Below, piece by piece: positions 1 to 5,743 of a DNA stretch of 7,418 nt. Under the pieces are notes generated by a model that ran no database searches, was not told the origin of the DNA, and worked only from the letters and a program-made list of their open reading frames with translations. How positions within the stretch are numbered: position 1 is the first letter of the stretch; each line of letters begins with the position of its first letter. This DNA is from Gammaproteobacteria bacterium. Lineage in GTDB: Bacteria; Pseudomonadota; Gammaproteobacteria; S012-40. Both the position numbers and the translations under genes were made by a program. The stretch covers positions 1-7,418 of the forward strand of contig JALSHN010000406.1 of the NCBI GenBank assembly GCA_026982215.1. The letters run 5' to 3'.

Positions 1-383
1 CATTGGACCTCGGGGAGGCGCCGGGCCCGTTGATAGAGTGCCCATTGGATTACCCGATTCTCGATGATGTGTCCCAGGTGGGGTTGGCCCACCTCGGCGG
101 CGTCGAAGTGGACCTCGCCACCCCATTCCCACACCCGCATGACTTGGTAGGGCGCGAGGCGCAGGGCGGGGATCTCGTCCCAGGCGCCGAGATTCCTCAG
201 CAGAGTCTCGCTGGCCAGGCTGATGGCGGAGACGCGCAGGTCATAAGGACCTTCCGGGTCGGGCGGGGTGGGGGGGGTGGCCTCCACCACGGTCACCGCG
301 ATACCCGCTTGCCCCAGGGCGCAGGCGAGGGCGCCGCCCACCATGCCGCCGCCGAGGATGACGACTTGGTTGTCCAGCTTCAT
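1..383 (-). CDS. ubiI: UbiI/VisC-like FAD-dependent ubiquinone-biosynthesis hydroxylase, N-terminal part (3' end outside window)
   Basis: Only the first 127 codons are present; the gene continues past position 1. The protein starts MKLDNQVVILGGGMVGGALA, a Rossmann dinucleotide fold with GGGMVG at residues 11-16, and continues with an RVSAIS segment and a stretch similar to ASETLLRNLGAW that is typical of UbiI/VisC-type aromatic-ring hydroxylases. Members of the UbiH/UbiI/UbiF family are FAD monooxygenases that hydroxylate the ubiquinone ring using O2; UbiI acts on C5 in E. coli. The ATG overlaps the ubiH stop as ATGA (380-383), and a GAGGA Shine-Dalgarno lies 8 nt upstream, so translation is coupled to ubiH. 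The family is clear. The exact ring position is inferred from the ubiH-ubiI gene order, because paralogues such as UbiF or UbiM cannot be separated on this fragment. Confidence 0.85.
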   Translation of the reverse strand, partial: MKLDNQVVILGGGMVGGALACALGQAGIAVTVVEATPPTPPDPEGPYDLRVSAISLASETLLRNLGAWDEIPALRLAPYQVMRVWEWGGEVHFDAAEVGQPHLGHIIENRVIQWALYQRARRLPEVQ

Positions 384-1591
384 GGGGTGAGTCCTCGGGC
401 GAGGCGGGGCAGCGGCGGGGCGAGCCCCATGGTTTGACGGGCGAGTCCCCGTTTGAGGGGGACACAGAGGTTGAGGCCCACCAGCCCCAAAGCGCGCAGG
501 CCAGGGGCGGGGGGGATTTGGGGTAGAAAGGCCTGGGCCAGCAGGTCAGTGAGGCCGATGGTGCGCCGGTGGTCGTCTTGACTCTGGGCCTGGTAGCGGG
601 CCAGGAGCTCCGGTTCCCCCGGGTCTTCACCTGCCCGGGCGGCCGCGGCGATGAGCTCGGCCAGCAGGGCTGCGTCGCGCAGGCCGAGGTTGAAGCCTTG
701 GCCGGCCACGGGGTGCAGGGTGTGGGCGGCATTGCCGGCCAGGGCCAGGCGGGGGGCAGTCACCCGCTGGGCGTGGATCAGGCGCAGGGGGTAGGCGACT
801 CGAGCGGAGGTATGGATGAATCCGCCGAGGCGGGGGCCGAAACGGCGGTCCAGACGGGCCAGGAAGGCGGCGTCGTCCAGGGCCAGGAGGGCGTCTTCTT
901 CGCCGGCACGGACGGTGTAGACCAGTGAGCAGCGGTCTTGGGTCATGGGGAGCAGGGCCAGGGGGCCGCTGTCGGTGAAGCGTTCGTAGGCGATGGCACG
1001 GTGAGGGCGGCCGGGGGTGACGGTGGCGATCACTGCCACTTGCCGGTAGTCCCGCTGTTCTACCTCGATTCCAGCCAGTTTGCGGGTGGGGGAGCGACCG
1101 CCGTCGGCGGCCACCACCAGGGCGGCTTCCAGCTCGCGACCGTCGTCCAGGGTGAGCTGGGCCCGTGGGCCGTTCAGGGTGAGGTGCTGGAGGCGGGCGG
1201 GGCAGAGTAGCGTGAGGTTGTCTTGTTCCGCCAGGGCCTGCCACAGGACTTGGCCGATGGCCCGGGTGGGGATGACGTGGCCCAGGGCGTCCACGCCTTC
1301 GTCGGCGGCATGGAGGCGGGTGGCCCCGAAACGCCCGCGTTGGGAGACGTGGATGTGTTCGATGGCCTGGGCGTGGGGGGTGAGTCGTTCCCACAGCCCC
1401 AGGCCGGTGAAGATGCGCCGGCTGCCGTGGGAGAGGGCGAGGACGCGTTCGTCGTAGCTGGGCTGGCCAGGATCCCGGGGGGGAACGGCCTCCACCAGGG
1501 CCAGGCGCAGGGGGGTGTGGGCCAGGGCACGGGCGAGGCTGGCGCCCACCGGGCCGCCGCCGACGATGACCAGGTCGTAACGCGCGTTCAT
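380..1591 (-). CDS. ubiH: UbiH, 2-octaprenyl-6-methoxyphenol (C6) hydroxylase, FAD-dependent
   Basis: A full-length 403-aa flavoprotein monooxygenase, close to the usual UbiH length of about 390-400 aa. Visible motifs are the FAD-binding GGGPVG (residues 11-16) with acidic E34 ending the second strand, the DG-containing motif AADGGRSPTR (161-170), and the second FAD-contacting motif GNAAHTLHPVAGQGFNLGLRD (286-306). The GN in place of GD in that last motif is typical of UbiH. The family hydroxylates C6 of the ubiquinone ring in aerobic Q biosynthesis, at the membrane-associated Ubi complex. Its ATG shares 4 bp with the pepP stop (ATGA, 1588-1591) and its stop shares 4 bp with the ubiI start, so the three genes are translationally coupled. 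The pepP-ubiH-ubiI order supports UbiH over other family members. Confidence 0.93.
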   Translation of the reverse strand: MNARYDLVIVGGGPVGASLARALAHTPLRLALVEAVPPRDPGQPSYDERVLALSHGSRRIFTGLGLWERLTPHAQAIEHIHVSQRGRFGATRLHAADEGVDALGHVIPTRAIGQVLWQALAEQDNLTLLCPARLQHLTLNGPRAQLTLDDGRELEAALVVAADGGRSPTRKLAGIEVEQRDYRQVAVIATVTPGRPHRAIAYERFTDSGPLALLPMTQDRCSLVYTVRAGEEDALLALDDAAFLARLDRRFGPRLGGFIHTSARVAYPLRLIHAQRVTAPRLALAGNAAHTLHPVAGQGFNLGLRDAALLAELIAAAARAGEDPGEPELLARYQAQSQDDHRRTIGLTDLLAQAFLPQIPPAPGLRALGLVGLNLCVPLKRGLARQTMGLAPPLPRLARGLTP

Positions 1592-2901
1592 GATGCCATC
1601 AGGGCCTCGATGTCGTCGATGGTCTTGGGGAGGGCCTCGGTGAGCACCCGACAGCCGTCCCGGGTGACCACCACGTCGTCCTCGATGCGCACGCCGATGC
1701 CGCGGTAGCGGCGGGGGATGTCACGTTCTTCCCCCAGGTAGAGGCCGGGTTCCACGGTGAGTACCATCCCGGGTTTGAGTGTTCGCCAGTCATCGCCTTC
1801 TTTGTATTCGCCCACGTCGTGGACGTCCATCCCCAGCCAGTGGCCGGTGCGGTGCATGTAGAAACGGCGGTAGGCCTGGTCGGCGATGAGCGCCTCCACC
1901 TCACCCTCCAGCAGCCCGATCGCCACCAGCCCCTCGGTGAGGACATGCACCGCGGCCTCGTGGGGGGCGTTCCAGGGGTTGCCGGGGCGCACCGCCGCGA
2001 TGGCGGCCCGTTGCGCCTCCAGCACCAGTTGATAGATCTCCCGTTGGGCCGGGCGGAAGCGACCGTCCACCGGGAAGGTGCGGGTGATGTCGGCGGCGTA
2101 GAGGCCGTATTCGGCGCCGGCGTCGATCAGCACCAGGTCCCCGGCCTGTAGCGGCTGGTCATTGTTGGTGTAGTGGAGGATGCAGGCGTTGGCGCCGCCG
2201 GCGACGATGGTGTTGTAGGCGGGCACCGCGCCGTGGCGGCGAAAGGTGTGGAGGTACTCCGCTTCCAGTTGGTATTCCATCATCCCCGGCTGGCAGGCAC
2301 GCATGGCCCGCCGGTGGGCCTCCATGGAGATCTCGGCGGCTTGTTTCATGAGCCGCAGTTCTTCTCGCCCCTTGATGAGTCGTTGTTCGTGGATGAGGTG
2401 GTCCAGGGCGACGAATTCGGTGGGGACGTGGACCCCGGAGCGGGTCTTGGCGCGCAACTGGTTCAACCACTCCCCCACCCGACGGTCGAAGGCCGGGTCT
2501 CGTCCCAAGGGGAAGTACACCCGCCGCCGGTGGGAGAGCAGTTCGGGCATGCGCTGGTCCAGCTCATTGATGGGGTGGGCGACGTCGGCGCCGTAATCGC
2601 GCAATGCCCCCTCCACCCCGGCCCGGCGGCCGGTCCAGGTCTCCTGCTCGGGGTCACGGGGGCGGACGAACAGCCACACCTCGCCCTCGGGGTGGCCGGG
2701 GACCATTACCAGGCAGGCCTCGGGTTCGGGGAAGCCGGTGAGGTAGTAGAAGTCGGAGTCGGGGCGATAGGGGTAGTCGGCGTCGCGGTTGCGGTAGCAC
2801 ACCGGCGCGGTGGGTAGAATGGCGATCCCCGTTTTGCCGATGCGCCGCATCAACCGGCGGCGCCGTCGGGCATGGATCTCGGGGTCGAGGGTCGGTTTCA
2901 T
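1588..2901 (-). CDS. pepP: PepP, Xaa-Pro aminopeptidase P (M24B metallopeptidase)
   Basis: A 437-aa protein, matching the size of E. coli PepP. The N-terminal aminopeptidase-P domain covers roughly residues 5-135 (including the YPYRPDSDFYYLTGF segment). The C-terminal pita-bread catalytic domain covers roughly 175-430. All five dinuclear-metal ligands of the family are visible: D260 and D271 (in IDAGAEYGLYAADITRTFP), H354 (HRTGHWLGMDVHD), E384 (TVEPGLYL) and E407 (GIGVRIEDD). The enzyme removes an N-terminal residue that precedes proline, in the cytoplasm, usually with Mn2+. It lies 14 bp downstream of ygfB and overlaps ubiH. I see no strong Shine-Dalgarno before its ATG, so it probably depends on ygfB translation. 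Why a prolyl peptidase travels with ubiquinone genes is not evident from sequence, though the linkage is widely conserved. Confidence 0.96.
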   Translation of the reverse strand: MKPTLDPEIHARRRRRLMRRIGKTGIAILPTAPVCYRNRDADYPYRPDSDFYYLTGFPEPEACLVMVPGHPEGEVWLFVRPRDPEQETWTGRRAGVEGALRDYGADVAHPINELDQRMPELLSHRRRVYFPLGRDPAFDRRVGEWLNQLRAKTRSGVHVPTEFVALDHLIHEQRLIKGREELRLMKQAAEISMEAHRRAMRACQPGMMEYQLEAEYLHTFRRHGAVPAYNTIVAGGANACILHYTNNDQPLQAGDLVLIDAGAEYGLYAADITRTFPVDGRFRPAQREIYQLVLEAQRAAIAAVRPGNPWNAPHEAAVHVLTEGLVAIGLLEGEVEALIADQAYRRFYMHRTGHWLGMDVHDVGEYKEGDDWRTLKPGMVLTVEPGLYLGEERDIPRRYRGIGVRIEDDVVVTRDGCRVLTEALPKTIDDIEALMAS

Positions 2902-2915
2902 CGCTGTGCTCGGGG

Positions 2916-3491
2916 TCAGTGGATGGCCGGTTCGCCCTGGTCCAGGGGACTCTCGGGGTTGAGCTCGGAGAACACCACGAATACACCCATGCGAACGTAC
3001 TCCACCACCTCGGCGAAGGCCAGCTCACCCTCCTCGCGATCCTCTTCGGCATCGAAGTGGGCCCGGGAGATCTGCAGCAGGTCCTCGGTGATCTCGCGGG
3101 CATCCTCGGGCATCTTCTCCACCTCGGTGACACCGCCCAGGCTGAGCCCCACCAGGAAACCCTGGCACCAGTGACTGAGGTCGTCGATGCGGGTTTCCAG
3201 TGGTTCGTCGTCATCGTTCAGCATCAGCCGCAGGGAGAAGTCGCCGGCGCTCAATTGGGCCATGGTGGCCTCGTGGAGTTGCTGTAACAGATGCCGGGCC
3301 TCGGCCAGGGCGGGATCGTCCAGGCGTTCCTCACCGAAGACGTGTTTGAGCCAGGTGTCCTGGTCCGGTTTGCCCTCGGCGCAATAGAGTCCGCAGAGAA
3401 TGCCGTGGGCCTCGGCGGCCTCGGCCATGGCGTTGGCACGGATCAGGGCCTCGTTGAGGGCGTGGTAGTCGGGGGGGGCGATGGCGCTCAT
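2916..3491 (-). CDS. ygfB: YgfB, UPF0149 family protein
   Basis: A 191-aa acidic, all-helical protein of the UPF0149/YgfB family. Characteristic segments are EAHGILCGLYC near residues 26-38, LSHWCQGFLVGLSL near 104-117 and EVVEYVRMGVFVVFSEL near 161-177. The biochemical role is poorly defined. In Pseudomonas aeruginosa YgfB has been reported to restrain expression of the amidase gene ampDh3 and so to influence beta-lactam tolerance; whether that holds here is unknown. The gene directly abuts the preceding small ORF (its ATG follows that TGA with no spacer) and sits 14 bp ahead of pepP, which is the classical ygfB-pepP-ubiH-ubiI order. The SD is only a GAAGAG-type sequence, consistent with reinitiation from the upstream gene. 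Confidence 0.92.
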   Translation of the reverse strand: MSAIAPPDYHALNEALIRANAMAEAAEAHGILCGLYCAEGKPDQDTWLKHVFGEERLDDPALAEARHLLQQLHEATMAQLSAGDFSLRLMLNDDDEPLETRIDDLSHWCQGFLVGLSLGGVTEVEKMPEDAREITEDLLQISRAHFDAEEDREEGELAFAEVVEYVRMGVFVVFSELNPESPLDQGEPAIH

Positions 3492-3758
3492 TCAAAACTC
3501 TTCGATGACGGCGTGATAACGGAATACGAGCAGGCGATAGAGCCGGCCCTCCAATTGGACATGGGTAAAGCGGGGATTATCCAGGGACAGGGTCTCGCCC
3601 TGGGTCAGACCCAGCATCCCGAATTGATCCTGCTCGATGAGGTCCTGCAACAGGGACTCCAATGTATCCCGCGACAGTGTGGCGGTGTGGTCGCTCAGAT
3701 GACAGCGGCGCCCTCGCCGGGTGACGCCTTCGACGGTGATGCCTCGCGATCGAGTCAA
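3492..3758 (-). CDS. Uncharacterised 88-aa protein, first gene of the ygfB-pepP-ubiH-ubiI operon
   Basis: I do not recognise this protein. It would be 88 aa, starting at TTG with a strong GGAGG (3767-3771) 8 nt upstream. No ATG or GTG lies in frame between that SD and the conserved-looking body. The sequence is basic at the N-terminus (MTRSRGITVEGVTRRGRRCH), then has an amphipathic helix-like stretch (DTLESLLQDLIEQDQFGMLG, about 31-50), then a probable beta-rich end (HVQLEGRLYRLLVFRYHAVI, about 66-85). There is no signal peptide or membrane segment. Its TGA is immediately followed by the ygfB ATG, so the two are probably coupled. It is judged coding because of the perfect SD, the zero-base junction with ygfB and the promoter-like -10 upstream. 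The function is unknown. Confidence 0.72.
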   Translation of the reverse strand: MTRSRGITVEGVTRRGRRCHLSDHTATLSRDTLESLLQDLIEQDQFGMLGLTQGETLSLDNPRFTHVQLEGRLYRLLVFRYHAVIEEF

Positions 3759-3789
3759 GGCGCTCGCCTCCGAATGGGGAATGAAGCCT

Positions 3790-3795
3790 ATTCTA
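3790..3795 (-). promoter_or_regulatory. Candidate -10 element for the leftward ygfB/ubi operon
   Basis: Read on the minus strand this is TAGAAT, five of six matches to the sigma70 -10. It would place the transcription start near 3783, giving a 5' leader of about 25 nt that contains the GGAGG before the TTG start at 3758. No good -35 is seen at 16-18 bp; the expected position falls on the TTGACG that serves the opposite strand. The call rests on the -10 and its placement only. Confidence 0.45.
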
Positions 3796-3811
3796 CCCCA
3801 GCCCGGCTGCG

Positions 3812-3840
3812 TTGACGGCCCCGGCGGGCGGACCTAGACT
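3812..3840 (+). promoter_or_regulatory. Candidate sigma70 promoter for the coiled-coil/zapA operon
   Basis: TTGACG (3812-3817) is separated by exactly 17 bp from TAGACT (3835-3840), a good match to the sigma70 consensus. The predicted start is near 3846-3848, practically at the ATG (3849), so an mRNA made here would be leaderless or nearly so. The location between divergent genes supports it; nothing else in the gap is as promoter-like for this strand. Confidence 0.55.
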
Positions 3841-3848
3841 TGAGCGCT

Positions 3849-4079
3849 ATGGAAAAGACGCGTGACTCACAGGATCCCTGGGGTCTGGAGGCCCTCCAGC
3901 AGGGGCTGGAGGCCTTGCAGGCCACTTGCCGGCGCCTCAAAGAAGAGAACGAGGTGCTGCGTGCCCAAGTGACCCTGCTCATGGAGGAGCGTGCCCTGCT
4001 GATGGACCGCAATGAAAGTGCCCGGGCCAAGGTGGAGGCGATCATCGCCCGTCTCAAGGAGATGGAGCAGGAGAGCTGA
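3849..4079 (+). CDS. TIGR02449-type small coiled-coil protein, ZapB-like, upstream of zapA
   Basis: A 76-aa, charged, almost entirely helical protein from the ATG, with heptad-like leucines through LEALQATCRRLKEENEVLRA and an ERALLMDRNESARAKVEAII stretch ending RLKEMEQES. The pattern closely resembles the small coiled-coil proteins (TIGR02449) encoded just before zapA in pseudomonads and relatives. A ZapB-like or ZapA-partner role at the division ring is inference from context and shape. An in-frame TTG at 3840 would add three residues, but it overlaps the putative -10, and neither start has a clear Shine-Dalgarno; I favour the ATG. The stop overlaps the zapA start by one base (TGATG). Confidence 0.85.
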   Translation: MEKTRDSQDPWGLEALQQGLEALQATCRRLKEENEVLRAQVTLLMEERALLMDRNESARAKVEAIIARLKEMEQES

Positions 4080-4375
4080 TGGATGACAAGCTCACCGTCA
4101 CGGTGAAGATCCTGGACAAGGAATACCTCATCGCCTGCCGGGCCCACGAGCGGGAGGAGCTGCTGGCCACGGTGCACTATCTCAACGAGAAGATGCGCGA
4201 GATTCGTGATCGGGGGCTGGTGTTGGGCACGGAGCGGGTGGCGGTGATGGCCGCGTTGAATATCGCCCATGAACTGTTGCAGAATGGGGGCGAGCGCGAG
4301 CGTGAGCGGGAACAGGTAAAGGCCCGTACCGAGGCGATGTTGCAAGGTATCGAGCGTACGCTCGCCGAACTTTGA
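4079..4375 (+). CDS. zapA: ZapA, FtsZ-ring-associated cell division protein
   Basis: 98 aa, a typical size for ZapA (about 100-110 aa). The N-terminal beta-alpha domain begins MDDKLTVTVKILDKEYLIAC and continues with the EREELLATVHYLNEKMREIR helix. RVAVMAALNIAHELL (about residues 58-72) leads into the C-terminal coiled coil rich in E, R and Q. ZapA binds FtsZ in the cytoplasm and promotes bundling and cross-linking of protofilaments in the Z-ring, usually as a tetramer. An AGGAG (4069-4073) lies 5 nt before the ATG, and the gene overlaps the upstream coiled-coil gene by one base. It ends in tandem in-frame stops (TGA TAG). The downstream 6S RNA and fau complete a conserved neighbourhood. Confidence 0.95.
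   Translation: MDDKLTVTVKILDKEYLIACRAHEREELLATVHYLNEKMREIRDRGLVLGTERVAVMAALNIAHELLQNGGEREREREQVKARTEAMLQGIERTLAEL
4351..4364. repeat. 14-bp perfect palindrome in the 3' end of zapA
   Basis: CGAGCGTACGCTCG is a perfect inverted repeat inside the last codons of zapA, some 37-50 bp before the predicted 5' end of 6S RNA. As RNA it could form a 5-bp stem with a GUAC loop. The run of seven T at 4383-4389 is 18 nt beyond the palindrome, too far for a standard intrinsic terminator. It could equally be a protein-binding site or chance codon sequence. Confidence 0.3.
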
Positions 4376-4386
4376 TAGCAGGTTTT

Positions 4387-4392
4387 TTTGAT
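4387..4392 (+). promoter_or_regulatory. Weak candidate -10 for 6S RNA
   Basis: TTTGAT matches four of six -10 positions and would start transcription close to 4400, where the closing stem of the 6S RNA begins. The -35 position at 17 bp spacing is poor (GCCGAA). 6S RNA 5' ends are also made by processing of longer transcripts in other bacteria, so read-through from zapA is an alternative source. Confidence 0.25.
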
Positions 4393-4400
4393 TTCGTTTT

Positions 4401-4583
4401 GGCATCCTCTGCGGTGTGCGTGACGCCCAGGATTTTTCTTGAGCCGATACGCATCGCTCGGGGGTGGACGTCGGCAATGTGTGCATGTCCGCACGACGGA
4501 AAGCCTAATTTGTTCGACCGAAGCTCCTTTTGTGGACCTTTGGGTTCAAGAGCGAAGGGCGCACGGCTCGTGCGGAGGGTGCC
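4401..4583 (+). ncRNA. ssrS: 6S RNA (SsrS), regulator of sigma70 RNA polymerase
   Basis: 6S RNA mimics an open promoter and sequesters sigma70-RNA polymerase, mostly in stationary phase. Three things identify it. First, it occupies the conserved slot between zapA and fau. Second, the sequence CTTGAGCCGATA at 4438-4449 matches the hallmark 5' flank of the central bubble in gammaproteobacterial 6S RNA. Third, the expected pairings exist: CTTGAGCC (4438-4445) with GGTTCAAG (4543-4550), and a terminal stem of GGCATCCTCTGC (4401-4412) with GCGGAGGGTGCC (4572-4583) held by Watson-Crick and G-U pairs. An upper stem is supported by CGTCG (4469-4473) pairing with CGACG (4494-4498). The resulting length of about 183 nt agrees with the E. 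coli RNA (about 184 nt). The ends are estimated from the stem and may be off by a few bases. Confidence 0.92.
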
Positions 4584-4613
4584 TCCTGAATTCGCTCCCG
4601 AGAACTGCGTCCC

Positions 4614-5231
4614 TTGAGTTTTGCCGCCGACAAGACCGCCCTGCGCCGGCAGCTCCGGGCCCGTCGCCGGGCGCTCACTGAGGCGGAGCGTTTCCAGCGT
4701 TCGCACGCGGTGTGTCGCCGGATCGCCCAGCGGGCGGAGTTCCGCCGTGCCCGGCGCGTCGCCCTTTATCTGGCGGCCGATGGTGAGGTGGATATGGCGA
4801 CTCTGCTGGATCGCATCTGGGCGCGGCGGCAGACGGCCTGCCTGCCGGTGTTGCGCCCTATGGCTGGGGGGAAGATGGATTTTCTACCCTATGAGCCGGG
4901 CGATCTGTTGCGTGCCAACCGCTACGGCATCCCCGAGCCGGTGGCGAACCTACGAGAGGCCATCGCGCCACCGTTTCTGGATTTGGTGCTGCTGCCGCTG
5001 GTGGCCTTCGACCTTTACGGACATCGTCTGGGGATGGGGGGCGGGTTTTATGATCGTACCTTCGCCTTTCTGCGTCAGCGCAGGCATTGGCGGCGGCCGT
5101 TGTTGCTGGGGGTGGCCTACGACTTCCAGCAGGTGGAGCGGCTGCCCGCCGAGCCTTGGGACGTCCCTTTGCATGCGGTGGTCACCGAATCCCGTTGGCT
5201 CACTTTTCCGAACCAGGAGCCCCGTCCGTGA
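4614..5231 (+). CDS. fau: 5-formyltetrahydrofolate cyclo-ligase (Fau/YgfA)
   Basis: A 205-aa protein of the 5-FTHF cyclo-ligase (MTHFS) family, which uses ATP to convert 5-formyl-THF to 5,10-methenyl-THF in cytoplasmic one-carbon metabolism. Evidence includes the N-terminal basic helix (ALRRQLRARRRALT, residues 9-22), the DGEVDMATLLDRIW region (56-69) and the signature LVAFDLYGHRLGMGGGFYDR (129-148), whose glycine-rich loop and YDR are the family hallmark. The start is taken as TTG at 4614: a frame stop at 4587 rules out longer forms, and the next in-frame ATG would remove the conserved N-terminus. No strong SD is visible. It lies 30 bp after 6S RNA, so co-transcription with ssrS, as in E. 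coli, is likely. The C-terminal TGA overlaps the next gene. Confidence 0.94.
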   Translation: MSFAADKTALRRQLRARRRALTEAERFQRSHAVCRRIAQRAEFRRARRVALYLAADGEVDMATLLDRIWARRQTACLPVLRPMAGGKMDFLPYEPGDLLRANRYGIPEPVANLREAIAPPFLDLVLLPLVAFDLYGHRLGMGGGFYDRTFAFLRQRRHWRRPLLLGVAYDFQQVERLPAEPWDVPLHAVVTESRWLTFPNQEPRP

Positions 5232-5683
5232 ACTACTGGCTGATGAAGACCGAACCTTCGGTGTACGGCATCGACGACCTGGCCGCCCAACCGGATCAAA
5301 CCGACCATTGGGACGGCATCCGCAACTACCAAGCCCGCAACTTCATGCGGCAGATGAAACGCGGCGACCGGGTATTCATCTACCACTCCAACGTCAAGGA
5401 ACCCGGCATCGTCGGCATCGCCGAGGTGGTACGCGAGGCCTACCCCGATTTCACCGCCTGGGACCCCCAGAGCAAGTACTACGATCCCAAGAGCACCCCG
5501 GACAACCCCCGCTGGGACATGGTGGACGTGCGTCTGCTGGAGCGTTTTCCCCGCACCATTACCCTGGAGGAGCTCAAGGCCGACCCGGAACTGGCGGACA
5601 TGAAAGTGGTGCAGCGGGGCAACCGCCTCTCCATCACCCCGGTCACCGAGGCCCAGTGGCAGCGGATCCTGGCCAAGCTCTGA
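5228..5683 (+). CDS. EVE-domain protein (PUA-like, THYN1 family)
   Basis: A 151-aa protein made of essentially one EVE domain. It begins VNYWLMKTEPSVYGIDDL, followed by WDGIRNYQARNFM (28-40), YHSN (52-55), PGIVGIAEVV (59-68) and YPDFTAWDP with YYDPKS (72-89), all family-typical. EVE domains are PUA-like folds; some relatives bind modified bases in DNA, and a nucleic-acid-binding role is likely but not proven for this stand-alone bacterial form. The start is GTG at 5228 in a GTGA overlap with the fau stop, with AGGAG (5215-5219) 8 nt upstream. A later ATG (5243) would cut the conserved NYWLMK beta-strand. Linkage to fau suggests co-translation rather than a shared pathway. Confidence 0.9.
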   Translation: MNYWLMKTEPSVYGIDDLAAQPDQTDHWDGIRNYQARNFMRQMKRGDRVFIYHSNVKEPGIVGIAEVVREAYPDFTAWDPQSKYYDPKSTPDNPRWDMVDVRLLERFPRTITLEELKADPELADMKVVQRGNRLSITPVTEAQWQRILAKL

Positions 5684-5708
5684 AAGCCGGCTGGGGCTGC
5701 TCTATGAT
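5680..5708 (+). promoter_or_regulatory. Candidate sigma70 promoter before the 112-aa protein and fructosamine kinase genes
   Basis: CTGAAA (5680-5685) and TATGAT (5703-5708) are spaced by 17 bp and match four and five of six consensus bases. The element overlaps the stop codon of the EVE gene and would give a leader of about 29 nt before the ATG at 5744. The genes may still also be read through from fau. Confidence 0.4.
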
Positions 5709-5743
5709 GTCATTGAACCGTGGACGGAGGCGGCGCAGCCATC

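Noticed and set aside
627..1394. 255-aa minus-strand frame and other long frames within ubiH and pepP
   Set aside because: They are proline/arginine-rich shadows of ubiH and pepP, which have full catalytic or cofactor motifs in the chosen frames.
2173..2817. 214-aa plus-strand frame antisense to pepP
   Set aside because: It is a V/G-rich translation with no recognisable domain, and pepP on the other strand has all five metal ligands.
3840..3848. TTG start for the coiled-coil gene three codons upstream of ATG 3849
   Set aside because: It overlaps the putative -10 and has no SD; the ATG gives the family-typical N-terminus, though the choice is not certain.
4351..4389. Intrinsic terminator after zapA (palindrome plus T-run)
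   Set aside because: The stem is only 5 bp and 18 nt separate it from the seven T residues, so it does not fit a rho-independent terminator.
4182..4706. Minus- and plus-strand frames crossing the zapA-fau gap
   Set aside because: The gap is explained by 6S RNA; the frames run antisense to zapA, or across the RNA, without SD or conserved motifs.
5087..5227. Upstream extension of the EVE protein into fau
   Set aside because: EVE homology begins at NYWLMK; the GTG at 5228 has a good SD and makes the usual 4-bp overlap, whereas the extension is out-of-frame fau sequence.
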